Assembly (NCBI GenBank): GCA_024741835.1
Contig: JAENRP010000162.1
Span: forward strand, 33,811 to 97,810
DNA length: 64,000 nt
Origin: Diplocarpon mali
Lineage: Eukaryota > Ascomycota > Leotiomycetes > Helotiales > Drepanopezizaceae
Direction of reading: 5' to 3'
Position numbers and translations under genes: made by a program. This document shows, piece after piece, positions 46,069 through 58,003 of the stretch. The notes under the pieces were generated by a model. That model was not told where the DNA came from. It searched no databases and saw only the letters and a program-made list of their open reading frames with translations. Positions within the stretch are counted from its first letter, which is position 1, and every line of letters begins with the position of its first letter.

Positions 46069-46981
46069 ATGGCGAAAGATTATCGCGATGATTCTATCGA
46101 GACGGAGCCGCTGACAGGGGACGACGGAGCAGCCGAGAGGCAGTGGGTTTCGGAGAAGGCGTATCTAGAGTCCAGAGCGAAGACCCCGAGGCCTCGCTGG
46201 ATCTGGCTCGCTCACGCCGTCCTGATATCGATCTCTCTGAGCTCTCTGGGGCTGGCAATCTACATACGGTCGTTGCCGCGGTTGGACTCGATACCCGTGA
46301 CATATTGTTCGTTTTTGCCCACCTATACTCCCCGACTGATGAGTTGTCTGTACTGATTCCTGTTTGTAGCACCAGCGCAGGGCGCGGTCAAGTACGAGAT
46401 CAAGCAGTTTGACCTGCCGCCAGTCCCCGAGGGGCCCTTTGTCGGGAAAGGGCCCGAAGTCGACGCCGCATGGGACTACATCACCAACAGCAGTACGTCC
46501 GACTCGCAGACACATGGATCCGCGTAGCTTGTTCAGACTGACCACCCCCACAGTCGGCGACACGATGGTCTCCCGCGACGAGATGATCCAGATGAAGCTC
46601 GACCCCGACGGCGCCCTGGAGATCACCGACCCCGCGACGGGGAAGCGAGGTTTCCGGGTCGCCGTCGAGGTCTTCCACCAGCTCCACTGCCTCGACCTGC
46701 TGCGGCAGTCGAACTACAAGGCCTACTACAAACCGCTCGGCGGCGACACGGCGGCGCCAAAGCACGACCTGGAGGGCCATATGGACCATTGCATCGACGC
46801 GCTACGCCAGTTCGTCATGTGTCAGGGTGACGTGAATATCTTCGCCTTTCGGTTCCCGTTCGGTGACGGAGACCCATGGCCGGACTATACCACGCCGAGG
46901 GTATGCAGGAACTACGAGAATATTCGGAAGTGGGCGGTGGAACATACAGTGGCGCAAGGGGAGGATGAGCCGGAACATTAG
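46069..46981 (+). CDS. UstYa-family (DUF3328) oxidase-like protein
   Basis: Three exons, 46069-46306, 46370-46492 and 46554-46981, give 262 residues. A short cytoplasmic N-terminus (1-43) precedes one membrane segment (about 44-66, IWLAHAVLISISLSSLGLAIYI). The lumenal domain carries both family-defining HxxHC motifs: HQLHC at 162-166 and HMDHC at 196-200. Family-typical sequences follow, PFGDGDPWPDYTTPRVCRNYENI and then a tail reaching residue 262. UstYa-type proteins catalyse oxidative steps (cyclisation, chlorination-like or hydroxylation chemistry) on ribosomal or non-ribosomal peptides in fungal secondary metabolism, for example ustiloxin. The catalytic role here is inferred from the motifs only. 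The introns are 63 and 61 nt. No precursor peptide, P450, NRPS or regulator is visible within the window, so the gene appears isolated. Confidence 0.9.
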
Positions 46982-48493
46982 AAGAATGAGATGTAATGAC
47001 AATTAGCCTTATGGGATTTTCGACTCGAGACTGAGCAGCTTCTTTCTTGCTACTGATTTCTGGTTCTTGAACTTTGACGGCACTGGAAGAGGGGTCTGGT
47101 CTATACTGCGGCGATGTCCCGTCGAATATAGCGATTCTGATATGCTCTTGCTATCCGCTTCACCTTTCCACTGCATCAGCCATTTCAGAGGGGAGGTGAA
47201 ATTCCAAGGAGCAAATCCCATCATATTCTTACCATTTCCAGACTTTCCTCGCCGGAGACATCGATTCTTTCTGCTAGGAAATGACTTACCCGGCTTCGAG
47301 AAATATGGCTATGGATCAGGGCAGCAGAAGATTCACAGAAGGTGTCCAACATGATGAATCTGCGCCCCTGGATCTCTGTCTGGGAGTAAATTCCCATCCA
47401 CTTAAGCCGTGCAGTTGCACCTGTAGAAGCAGCTGGAGTCTTCTTAAAAAGTAGGTGTATCCAGTCCACCTCCCGCACCATATGGCCCGCTGGCAACAAC
47501 TCGGACACGCCAGGCGGAAGTAACAAATAGATATCTTAATATCAATAGTCGGTCATATCCATAACCTTATCAACAATAATACACATCAACACTTAAGTAT
47601 GTGAAAAGCAAATCCACACAAATCAAAAACATAGTTCACAAACTGCGACATGAACTTTGATGATGATAATTAACTGCTCTATTTAGCATACCCAACATAA
47701 GCACTTTTTTATTCCATCGCAAAGCACCATCCCCAAGGTTCAATCCCTCTATGAAAACACGAACATATCAAAAACATCGCTACACACCTCCAACCAAGCC
47801 AGATCAATAACCATCCCCCTCCCTTTGAAAGAGAAATCAAAAACAAACGACAAAGTCAGAAAGCAAAGATAAAAATCAACCTCTGTAAGCGAGGAATGCC
47901 ATGTTGCAAAGACCTCAATCTCTTTAAGGACGCTTTTCCAATGCCGTCTTATCTCTCCCAAACATTAATGCGAAAATCGAGCCAAAACAACAGCACCATA
48001 GTGAAGACTATGATACCCTTGAGGTAGCTCCAGGCGCTCATACTGATAAAACTACACCCAAAAGTCACTGGTATACATGAAATAAATATATACTGATAAA
48101 TTATAGAATTCTTAGAAGCCTCAATTACGTTTTTAAGGCGGTGATTAACAAGTGGGATAAGATTATTGAGAGATTAACTGATAAAGAGTATTAGTTTAAA
48201 CTACTAGCATACCAGCTTACGGGCAAGATCTCTAGCGGCATTTGTTGTTGTTGATTGAGAGACCTAGGCAGGCTAAGTGACAGATAGACTGAAACAGCAT
48301 ACTAGATTTTAGTGACTTGATATAAGGACCCGTTCAAGTTTAATCTGCCATTAACTGACCCATAAGCAAGCTCCTCATTTCGTATCTAGAATCTGGATAG
48401 ATCTCTGGGCTTTGGTAAGCTGCACGCTGAAAGCCGGCTGTATCAGAACACATATTTTCCATTATTTTCTGTGTAATCCACACTTCCAGTCTC
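46982..48493. other. Intergenic, no supported gene
   Basis: About 1.5 kb between convergent genes. 47.0-47.5 kb is GC-balanced with short frames on both strands and no motif. 47.5-48.4 kb is AT-rich. A small plus-strand stretch near 47.7-47.9 kb is A-rich low complexity. Confidence 0.5.
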
Positions 48494-50652
48494 TTAGATA
48501 ATCCCAGAAGCCCATAGCACACATATCCCAGTGGCAATTATCCACGCCCTTGCGCTTGGCTCCTTGCTCCCACTGGAAGTTTCTAAAGACGATGAGCTCG
48601 TAGCTGTCACACTGCCGGCCACACTTCTACTCCCACTCCCTTCTCCACTGCTCTGGCCACCAGCACTCGTCTCTGCGTGCCCTTTGACAACAACACCCTC
48701 TCCACTAGGCGCCAGACTCAATGTCTCGCCTTCTACTACTATGTTATCCCCACTTTTAAGGGTCTGAATGCCCACAACCACTCCGTCTTCGACCGCTGAG
48801 ATAGTCAAGGGTTTCGTACCCAGCGTGATCACAGGTAGAGGACTCGGTACTTGTGCCCCGATGATTATAATCTCATTCCCACTCGGTGCTAGGCTTAACG
48901 TGCTCCCAGCCACAACTATATTGCCGCCGCTGGTCAAAGTCTGCGCGTCGACTACCAACCCGCCGCTCTGAGCTGCGGAGATAGTAAAAGGCTGTGTCCC
49001 AACCGTCATGACAGGATTCAATATCGCTCCTACTCCCGGCTCCGGTGCTGGGAGACCGAATATACTCGCAATCACACCCCCGATGCCACCTCCATCCACC
49101 TGTGCCGAAACGGATGGATTCGCGAGCGGGACTAAGATGACCGCGCTCGGGTGCTCTTGAGCACCCGCCGAGCTTGGTTGGAGGATTTCCAGTCCAGAAG
49201 AGCCCACGGATAGTAACTGGGAAGCGATTGTAGCAGGTGCTCCGCTGAGAGTCAATGTGGTGCCCTCGAGAACGAAGCCGGAGGTTGAGGGGAGGATGAT
49301 AATCTTTGCCGGTGCGGGAGAAGCACCGATGAAAAGAGTGGTTGTTCGGGGTGCGGTTGGCATTTGGTTCACAGGAGAGCTGAGAGTGAAGAAAATCGTC
49401 GTTTGAGGGGCCGGAGAAGGATTTATGACTGGAAAAGGGATAGTGCTTGGCTGTGGGGATGACAGCTTGGGACTGGGGGCCGGAGGGCCGTTGGTGTTTC
49501 CGTGCGGTTGGGAGACTACGGGTGGGCTATTCTCGACGGGATTTGAAACGGCTGTTGGAGGTGTAACGCTTCGAGATAATTGGTCTGAGGAGATAGGAGG
49601 AATATCGAGTACACTGGGCTCCCTATCTAGTGATGATGATGGGATAGTCAACAATGAAGGTGCTCCCTCCGGTGAGCTGGACTCAGGGGTAGGTTCGAGA
49701 GTCGTCGTAGGTGTGTGTACCAGTGTTGAAGGAGCTTGCGCAATAGAAGGAACGACAACAGGAGCAGCCGTAGGCGTCGTCACGGTCTGACTTGGAGGTC
49801 CTGGCGCAGCAGCATCGCTCGTAGTCTGCTCCGCCTTTGTATAAACCGTGGAACTCGACGTTAGGATCGAGACTGCAACTTTCAGATCTCCTGTTCCACC
49901 AGCGCCAATAAGTTTGCAGGTTGGAGCGCCGACGAGTTTGGCTACCCTCGCAGCAAACGCATCGAAATCCTCGAGGCCTGCCTGGGCGCCTTCCAAGAAT
50001 TGCGGCTGCCCAATGTAAGTGCTGGTATACTCGACGTCGGAGGTGTACGGGAGCATTGGGAAGAGGCTGGTCGGAGCCCCTGAGTTGCCGTTACACTGCG
50101 TGCTTATCAGACCGCCAGAGAGTGTTGTTGCTCGAGGATAGTAGAAGGAGTAAGAGAAATGAAAGTGGTTGGTCTGGGTCACGACCAGCCTGGCCTGTCA
50201 GTGCTTGGTTTGTAGACTGGCTCCGGGCGATTCTTACGACTGATCAAAGTTTGCGTTGATGGTAGTATAGATGTATCTGCCTTGATTAGCATTCAAGGAC
50301 TCGGTGCCAGTAGCAAAGATCGAGGAATTGCTGGGAACGAGCGATGAGCCGATCTTAGAATGCGTGTCTTCGTCGATTGTGTAGATAAAGGTAGGTCCGG
50401 TTGCATTGAAAACTCCATGATACCATATTTCAGGCGTGGTAGAAAAGACAATGGTACAAGCGCAAACATCGCTCGGAGATGGACTGTCACCAGTAGTTGT
50501 GCGAGCCGTCGATGAGTTGGCATAAGCCGAAACTTGGGAATTTCAGTAGCGATTCTCATTTACTTGACTGGGAAGATAGACGTACACGCTCCAGGAACCG
50601 AGAACAGACTCCACGCAAGTGCAAACGAGCGTGAGAGTGTATGCGTCTTCAT
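48494..50652 (-). CDS. Ser/Thr/Pro-rich secreted protein, probable GPI anchor
   Basis: Three exons (50652-50586, 50532-50238, 50189-48494) give 685 residues. Exon 1 encodes a signal peptide (MKTHTLSRSFALAWSLFSVPGA). The following ~200 residues form a folded-looking domain: two nearby Cys (VCACTIVFSTTPEIWYHGVF), QGRYIYTTINANFDQS, FHFSYSFYYPRATTL, and Cys at TQCNG and PTCKLIG. A long mucin-like Thr/Ser/Pro/Ala stretch follows. Near the C-terminus two ~58-residue repeats contain GTQPFTISAAQSGGLVVDAQ and GTKPLTISAVEDGVVVGIQT, each ending in LAPSG. The C-terminus, a Ser/Gly-rich stretch then hydrophobic AWIIATGICVLWASGII with no charged tail, fits GPI attachment. A cell-wall or surface role is inferred. 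The introns (53 and 48 nt) were placed by frame and GTACGT/GTAAGA donors. No known family is recognised for the N-terminal domain. Confidence 0.8.
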
Positions 50653-51200
50653 CTTGTTGGAACGGCAAGAGAAAACAAAACACGTAAGGTTTGCCGCTGG
50701 ATATGATCAGAGCCCAAGAGACATCACAAGAAATGGCGCTTCCATACTTATGAGATACGCCTGCAGCGACTTGGAGGGCAGAGCTTAGCAGTCCCACATC
50801 ACATTCATGAGGCACAGGTCAGATACAGAATTAGGGCTGACATATTTCAGTCTGGAAGCGCCCAGTTGTTCCCGCCGCCTAATGAAATCCAAACTTCGTA
50901 ACACCCACGCCCTGCTCGAGAGATCATGCACGTGAAGGCAAATGTAATATTGGAAATGCGATAGCACCATGATTGGACCGCAAGGGTTGCTGCATGCGTT
51001 CTGCATGCGTGTTGTAGAAACCGAGGAATATAAAACTGATGACAGAGAGGCACAGTCGACACAGCCGCGGTGCGCGACGCTGTCGCCTTACTTGAGAGCA
51101 TTCGTTCGCGAAAGACCATCCTGGCGGACAGATTTCCTCTCACGCTGTTCTCTGCCACTCAAGAAAGAAGCAACTTGCGATAGAATTGAATGCTGTGATA
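50653..51200. promoter_or_regulatory. Divergent promoter region with TATA box at 51029
   Basis: 548 bp between two divergent start codons. A TATAAAA box at 51029-51035 lies about 170 bp before the aspartic-protease-like ATG at 51201, in its orientation. This supports transcription starting near 51060 and hence a start codon downstream of it. The minus-strand gene shares this region. Confidence 0.55.
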
Positions 51201-52723
51201 ATGGCGCTCCAGGCACGAAAACCCCCTGTTGAGCCTATATCATTCGCGCCCAGCCAGGCATGGGAGGGCAATGACGGGCCTTGGTCAACTTTTGCAATTC
51301 GCGTCGGGACTCCCGAACAAATCTTTCGCGTGTTGGTCTCGACGTCAAGTCAAGAAACTTGGGTGCCTGTACCTGAAGGATGTACGAGTAGCGATCCAGC
51401 AGATTGTGGAGCATTGCGAGGGGTATTGGCTTTCCAGAATCAGCCCAGCAGTGGATTCCAAGTAAACGAAGTATGATAGACATGCACGAAAGCATACCGC
51501 AGTGCTAATAGATTGCAGTCCTCCACTTGGTTGCCGGAGAATCTGTATGAACTCGGGATTGGCTCGATGCTGAACTATACTGGGAATGGAGAATATGGAT
51601 TCGACACTGTCGGACTTCAATTACCACAGAGTGGGGGTGCCACTCTGAAGCGGCAAATTGTTGCAGGTACCGCCGTCATAAAGCATATAAGATAGAATGG
51701 CACTAACCAAGCCCAGGCATTGCAACCAAAGACTTCATCCTGGGTGAGTTTGGGATCGGGCCCAAGCCGACGAACTTTACTAGTTTCCAGGACCCCCAAC
51801 CAAGCTTCATGTGGTCTCTTAGAAACCAGAGCATGATCCCGAGTATCTCGTGGGGATATACTGCTGGTGCTCGGTACCAACTGAAGAACGTGGCTGGCAG
51901 CTTGACACTTGGAGGATACGATGCGTCTCGGTTCGTGCCGAATGGAGTGACATTTGCCTTCAACCAGGACGACTCGCGGCCACTGACCATTGGCGTCCAA
52001 GCTATCCAGGCGAAAGACACTTTTCTAGGAACTGTGTCTCTTCTTCCCTCGGGTATCTTGTCTTTGATCGACTCGACTGTCCCCGAGATATGGCTTCCAG
52101 CAACTGCATGCACAGTCTTCGAATCAGCTTTCGGCCTGCAGTATGATGCTCACACAGATCGATATCTAGTGAACACATCCACACACGCAAGTCTGACGTC
52201 CTTGAATCCGGTGCTCTCATTCAAGCTCGGAAACCTCGCAGAAGGAGGCGAGACAGTCGTCATCTCGTTACCGTACAAGGCGTTCGATCTCCAGGTTTCT
52301 TGGCCGATATACGCCAATTCCACAAACTACTTCCCGCTTCGGAGGGCAGCGAACGATTCGCAGTACACGCTGGGAAGGACATTCTTGCAAGAGGCGTATG
52401 TGATAGCTGACTATGAGCGGTTCAACTTCTCGGTCTCGCAATGTCTGTTCCAGGAGAACAATCCCCAGAAACTCGTGGGGATCTTGCCGCCGGTGAAAAA
52501 GAAATTGCACAGCTCCAAGCTCAAGAGAGGCACTCTGATAGGCATCATTTTGACGTTAGTGGTCGGCCTTCTACTGGCACTTGCTGGATGTTTCATAATT
52601 TCCCGCATCCGAAGAAGGCGTCGTCGAGCTGCCATCACGGTAAAAGATCCTCTAACTCGAGAACAAGACAACTTGGAAGATTATGTGACGGCCGAGGCAC
52701 TGCTTAAACATCAGGTGTATTAA
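51201..52723 (+). CDS. Membrane-anchored aspartic-protease-like (A1 fold) protein
   Basis: Three exons, 51201-51461, 51519-51666 and 51717-52723, give 471 residues. The A1 pepsin fold is recognisable: GPWSTFAIRVGTPEQIFRVL (27-46), SMLNYTGNGEYGFDTVGLQL, AGSLTLGGYDASRF and SLIDSTVPEIWLP with the second-lobe Asp at 255. YTLGRTFLQEAYVIADYERFNFS follows, the usual C-terminal lobe end. A membrane segment (about 408-432, GTLIGIILTLVVGLLLALAG) is followed by a poly-Arg stop-transfer run and a short cytoplasmic tail. The first-lobe position reads VLVSTSSQETW, so the catalytic Asp of the DTG motif is Ser: activity is probably lost. No signal peptide is found upstream of Met1. The true start could be on an unseen upstream exon; the TATA box at 51029 argues for this ATG. 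Introns are 57 and 50 nt. Confidence 0.82.
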
Positions 52724-53973
52724 GTAGCCACAGTCAAGCGGCTGGAAATGTCTACTGCTGAGACCAGGCCTGAGATGATGGGGAGGAGTCATGACATGGC
52801 GCATGAGCTAAACACAAAGGAGAAGGTTTCTGAGTTACCGTCGACGAGGGAGGGTCCTGTAGAGTTGCCGGCTTCGCCTCATGATCGATGAAGCGGGCGG
52901 CGTGATGATGATTGAAGGCGGGACTGACGAGAATACAGGTGGACAAGAAAGCAAAGTCGCCCGTGAAGTCTAAGCACTTGCGGCTTGGGTAGATGTGTAA
53001 CTTGACCTGATAGTGTTTGACATCGGCCCTGGGGTTTTCGTTTGCAGCATTCTCCTTGACCCGCCATTCGAGCTATTCCCGGACTTCTTGCAATACTGTG
53101 AGGATTTCGCACGATGAAGCCGGGCCTGTAAATTCTCGATTGACAAGATACAATGGCGAAGGACGGAGGAAGAGAAAGTAACCGCTACCCTCCTGCGGAT
53201 CCACGCGATCATAGGACTTCTCATGCTCGATGCTCGATGCTCAAGAGTATCTTCTCCAAAACCCGAACGCCACATAACCAGTCTTTGCCGAAAGTCCGGA
53301 ACATCTGCTTTTTAATCGAATGGTTGTTTCCAAGGATGATGCCTTCGTCTTGGGTCAAACCCATATGTCCTTTAGATCTCGGCGTTGTTGATACATTCCT
53401 GGGTCGCACTCGACGTCACGACTATGTTATACGAAACAGGAGTGTAGATCTGCTTCTAGCTGGGAATTCCACAGCGGGTTTCTGGAGAGAGAGTGGAGAA
53501 ACCAATGCACGAGTGAGTATATGAGATTCTTCGTAACCAGTGCCTTTGTTAATATGGAAAAGAAAACTCGAAAATCGCCGTAGTGATTACTGTTCCATCA
53601 TCTTGCGATTCAATAGTCACCTCGGTTCATGAAAGTAAACCAAAGATCAAAGCCAGGTCATATGATAAATAGGCTCTAGATGAACATTAGTTTGGATCTC
53701 TCGAGTCGCAAAACCTTCAACTCTCAGGATGATTTTTTGCCGAGGGGCGTAAAGAGCCAATGTGGCAATGTCACGTGTATATTAGTTATCTTAGCGCGGA
53801 TTTCGTCGCGTCCCCTACGCGAAATTTTATAGCTCCATCAACGGCAGCATCTTCGATTATCAAGCTTCAAATAAACCTCCCACGATCCCACGAATACTTA
53901 CTAATACGTCCGCAGCAGATCTGATATTTCCAGCTTGACAACACCATCACAAATCTTCCACGGATCCGTCAGC
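52724..53973. other. Intergenic region with CCT7 promoter
   Basis: About 1.25 kb, no supported gene. Directly after the stop codon the open DNA still resembles coding sequence for ~170 bp (ETRPEMMGRSHDMA-like in another frame), possibly a former longer tail of the upstream gene. A CACGTG E-box at 53772-53777 lies about 200 bp before the CCT7 start codon. Confidence 0.45.
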
Positions 53974-55811
53974 ATGTCGTTCGGTGGCCAAACCCCAACG
54001 ATCATCGTGCTTAAAGAAGGTCAGTCGACAGTACAAATTAGGCTGCGAGGACACATGCTGATGGAACGTGAGTTCAGGAACGGATTCGTCGCAAGGAAAG
54101 GGACAGATCATTTCAAATATCAATGCCTGCTTAGCTGTGCAAGCTACGATACGAAGCACACTGGGGCCGTATGGAGGGGATCTGTTACTCGTGGATGGCA
54201 ACGGAAGACAAACGATCACAAATGACGGCGCAACTGTTATGAAGGTGCGGGATTATTTTGTTGCACATAAGGATTCGGAAACTGACGTGGGATAGCTTCT
54301 GGAGATCGTTCACCCCGCTGCTCGAATTCTGACTGATATTGCGAGATCTCAAGATGCCGAGGTTGGAGACGGAACCACGTCCGTTGTGGTGCTTGCAGGT
54401 GAGGTTCTGAAGGAAGTCAAAGAACACGTTGAGCAGGGTGTCAGCTCGCAGACGATCATCAAGGGTCTGCGGAGAGCGTCAGCCATGGCTGTTAATAAAG
54501 TGCGAGAGATTGCTGTCAATACCAGTGAGGGCAACCAAAGGGAGACCTTGGTCAAGTTGGCCGGGACGGCTATGAGTAGCAAGCTGATCAAGAGAAATAC
54601 TGGCTTCTTCACGAAGAGTAGGCATCTGACGAATTCGCACCAGATCCACATAGCTCTGCTGACACTTTGCAGTGGTTGTTGATGCAGTCTTGTCCCTCGA
54701 TCAAGACGATCTCAACGAAAAACTCATCGGCGTCAAGAAGATTCCTGGTGGCTCCCTCACCGACTCCTTGTTTGTCAATGGTGTGGCGTTCAAAAAGACC
54801 TTTTCCTACGCCGGATTCGAGCAACAACCGAAGAGCTTCAAAAACCCCAAGATTGTCTGCCTCAACGTCGAACTCGAGCTCAAATCTGAAAAGGACAACG
54901 CCGAAGTCCGGGTCGAGCAAGTTTCCGAATACCAAGCGATCGTAGACGCAGAATGGCAAATCATCTACAACAAGATGGAAGCTCTCTACAAGACCGGCGC
55001 TAAGGTTGTCCTCTCTAAACTCCCAATCGGTGATCTCGCCACACAATATTTCGCAGACAGGGACATCTTCTGTGCTGGACGTGTCGCATCTGATGATTTG
55101 GAGCGTATCATCCAAGCTACAGGCGGCTCTATCCAATCGACCTGCTCAGACATCCATCCCGAACACCTCGGCACTTGCGGCTCCTTCGAAGAGCGCCAAA
55201 TCGGCGGGGAGCGCTTTAATTTCTTTGAAGACTGCCCCGAGGCCAAGACATGCACACTGGTGCTCCGTGGCGGCGCAGAGCAATTCATCGCCGAAGTCGA
55301 GCGCTCCTTGCACGACGCCATCATGATCGTAAAGCGTGCCATCAAGAACAACACCATCGTGGCCGGTGGCGGAGCCTGCGAGATGGAAGTCTCTGCCTAC
55401 CTGCACCGCTATGCCGACAAGAACGTCCCGCACAAGCAGCAAGCCATCATCAAGTCCTTCGCCAAAGCCCTGGAGGTTATCCCGCGCCAGTTGTGCGACA
55501 ATGCAGGCTTCGACGCTACGGACATCCTGAACAAGCTGCGCGTTGAACACCGTAAAGGCAACACGTGGTCGGGCGTCGATTTTGATAACGAGGGTGTGAG
55601 GGATAACTTGGAGGCGTTTGTCTGGGAGCCGGCGCTGGTCAAGATCAATGCTATGCAGGCGGCGACGGAAGCTAGTTGTTTAATTCTGAGTGTTGACGAG
55701 ACGATTAAGAACGAAGAGAGTGCGCAACCGCAAGCTCCGCAAAGAGGCCTTCCTCCCGGAGCTGCGCAGAGAGCTCTGCGTGGTAGGGGACGGGGTATGC
55801 CAAGACGGTAG
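53974..55811 (+). CDS. CCT7: CCT7, eta subunit of the TRiC/CCT chaperonin
   Basis: Four exons (53974-54019, 54078-54244, 54296-54617 and 54673-55811) give 557 residues. CCT7 is one of the eight subunits of the cytosolic chaperonin ring that folds actin, tubulin and WD-repeat proteins with ATP. Visible signatures are LGPYGGD and [11 protein letters not shown], the ATPase motif [11 protein letters not shown] (95 on), [81 protein letters not shown], the [11 protein letters not shown] motif and [20 protein letters not shown]. Each is specific enough to separate eta from its paralogues. The C-terminal tail is Gln/Pro/Arg-rich with GRGRGMPRR. The introns are 58, 51 and 55 nt with canonical ends, and every junction falls within conserved sequence. 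The length matches the family. Confidence 0.97.
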
Positions 55812-58003
55812 AGATGGTAGAGATTTAGGGAAAGGAGAAAAGAGCGACTTGAGGGTAAACTAGTCGCGGCTGGGTTTAATGTATGATATTATTCATGAGA
55901 AATGAATAGAATATTCAGCTAGCTTGATACCTGGGTATCTCACGAGAGCTCACTTGTTTGAAGTAGGATTATATCCCTTGGGTTGCCTCATGCAGAAGGT
56001 ACAAGAGACTTTCAATCTTCGGTTGTATCTTAGGCGTGGCTTAGCTTTATTCCCGAGTATAAACTCGTCTCAGAATATGCATACAGCACGCAACTTCCCA
56101 CAGCCTTTGACTCCATGCAGAAAAACGTTCAATAACATATCTAAAAAATCACTAACTTGATACAGATTAAATAATCAGAGCAAACACAACTCAAGCATAT
56201 AAAAACCATGCAACTGTCGAGTCTCACCCTCCTTACTATCCCTTTCCACTTCCCAATCTCAGTCACCACTCCCTCGCCCAACCCAGACGTAGCACTTGCA
56301 TTGATAACGTCAAGCGCATCCTTTCCACGTGCCATGACGGTAACGGCAAATTCCAGGCCGTGGATGGGATTTCTTGATGCGTTGATGGTGCGTAAGTTTT
56401 GAGAGCAGATATGGGTATAGCTGGAGGAATCAAATTCACCTGACTTTGTGTATCTTGCGGCTTTGAGAAGGGAGATCTACATTTGCCGTTGATTAGGTTA
56501 AGCCATATATCAGGTATCATCGTGTTCGAAATTGCCGTTGGGGTTTCGGCTTCCGTCTGAAGGCACTATTAGTCCTCGGAATCGGGTCTCCGAGGCCGCG
56601 TTTAAACTGGCGATTCAAACAAAAACGTAGGTTTAATAGTGGATACACTCTGGGAGGGAATTTCCGTGACTCAAGGGGAATACTTTTTTCCTTGAAAGCT
56701 TCTAATAATAAGACCTATGTTTTTAAGTCACCTTAGGTTTTTGGTCTTTAGCGATAACCACATGCTTCCACTAGGCTGCTGGCTGAAACCCTGTTTCGTG
56801 TATCTAGAAAGAATGGGAGCCTTTATTATAACTTCTGTATTGGTTTCCTCTGTTAAGTTTAATGTTAAAAGCGGGAACCAAAACTTGAATCTTTATAGTT
56901 CCATATTTATATTAACTACCTTTTGACTACACTCGCTTATCCTAGCTTGGCCTGGAAATTAAGCTTGGTTGACAGCTCTGAACTAGGTAGACTCGGATAC
57001 GTTAATCTGTATATATACAGGATGGGCTAGGGAAAGCCGAGCGTATAGGTAGTAGGCAGGCTTGCCTAAGCAGCTTGGTGTGAGGATAGTTATTCTACGC
57101 TGCGATGAAGTCTGCTTCGGATATCGTTCTCTTTGTGACTTGGCCTGGGACTTGAACTTGAAATAAATATTTGAAAAGTACCTGAATCATGTGTGGTTCT
57201 ACGAGAATGATTCCTATATCTGAATTTTATGATTTGCAGTCATTCTAACAGTATTCCATTGCAAATTTCTTATCAATGTTGCGATCAATCAACGAATTTT
57301 TCAGAGTATCAGTTCACCACGCGAATCACCTTGCCCAGTACAAACAAACACCCGAACTGTCGCAGTAACCAGATCTGCTGTACTTACTTTTCGTTTTAAT
57401 CGCAGAACTCATTTTCGGCAACATAGCCACGTCACCGTCCACTTCTGGTTATCCATTTTCTGTGACAAGAATCACACGCTTCATTCTGCGTTCCAAGATA
57501 GCTTCAAGGCTAGCCGCTTGACTCTATCATCAAGTCTGTACGTGATCTTCGACCCCTGATACTCCTACAGATTGCTGCAGAAGAATCTCTTACGCTGATG
57601 CTAGGTAGTCAATATCAGAAAGTCAGTACTGCTCGTAACTGCCAGCTTCATGGTTGAAAAAAGCGAAATGATATCTTGGCTAATATGCAATGTAAAAAAA
57701 TCCTAGTCTACAAGGTACCCTTTCACGCGTTTATATTGCTTTGCACTCTGATTAACCAATCGTTTTTCTGGTACAACGCGCAATAAGTTGTCGGGCGCGT
57801 TGCTACTACCATCTCTGGTTGTTTACGCCAGAGGACCAGGGGCACTTTAGCGAAGGCACGTGCCGTTTAAAAATAGCCAACGGTTTCTTGGCTGCATCTC
57901 ACCTTCACACTGTGATATGCGTACCTATACACCTTCGAGGGGGGACAACCAGCTCTTTTTTGCCGATACATATTTCTCGTCGTTCTTGTCGATATATCTG
58001 AAT
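55812..58003. other. Intergenic, AT-rich, no supported gene
   Basis: About 2.2 kb. Short frames on both strands (for example near 56.2-56.5 kb) lack motifs. 56.6-57.2 kb is TA-rich. A CCAAT box at 57756-57760 lies about 245 bp before the next start codon and is the only promoter-like site I note. Confidence 0.5.

Noticed and set aside
45773..46114. 113- and 100-codon frames upstream of the UstYa-like gene
   Set aside because: Do not join the UstYa frame by any splice that I could justify and carry no motif.
47000..48490. Search for a RiPP precursor next to the UstYa-like gene
   Set aside because: No signal peptide followed by repeated core peptides or Lys-Arg sites was found here or in 45.6-46.1 kb.
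50969..51232. Upstream start (ATG 50969) for the aspartic-protease-like protein
   Set aside because: The frame differs from the conserved domain, has no signal peptide and lies upstream of the TATA box.
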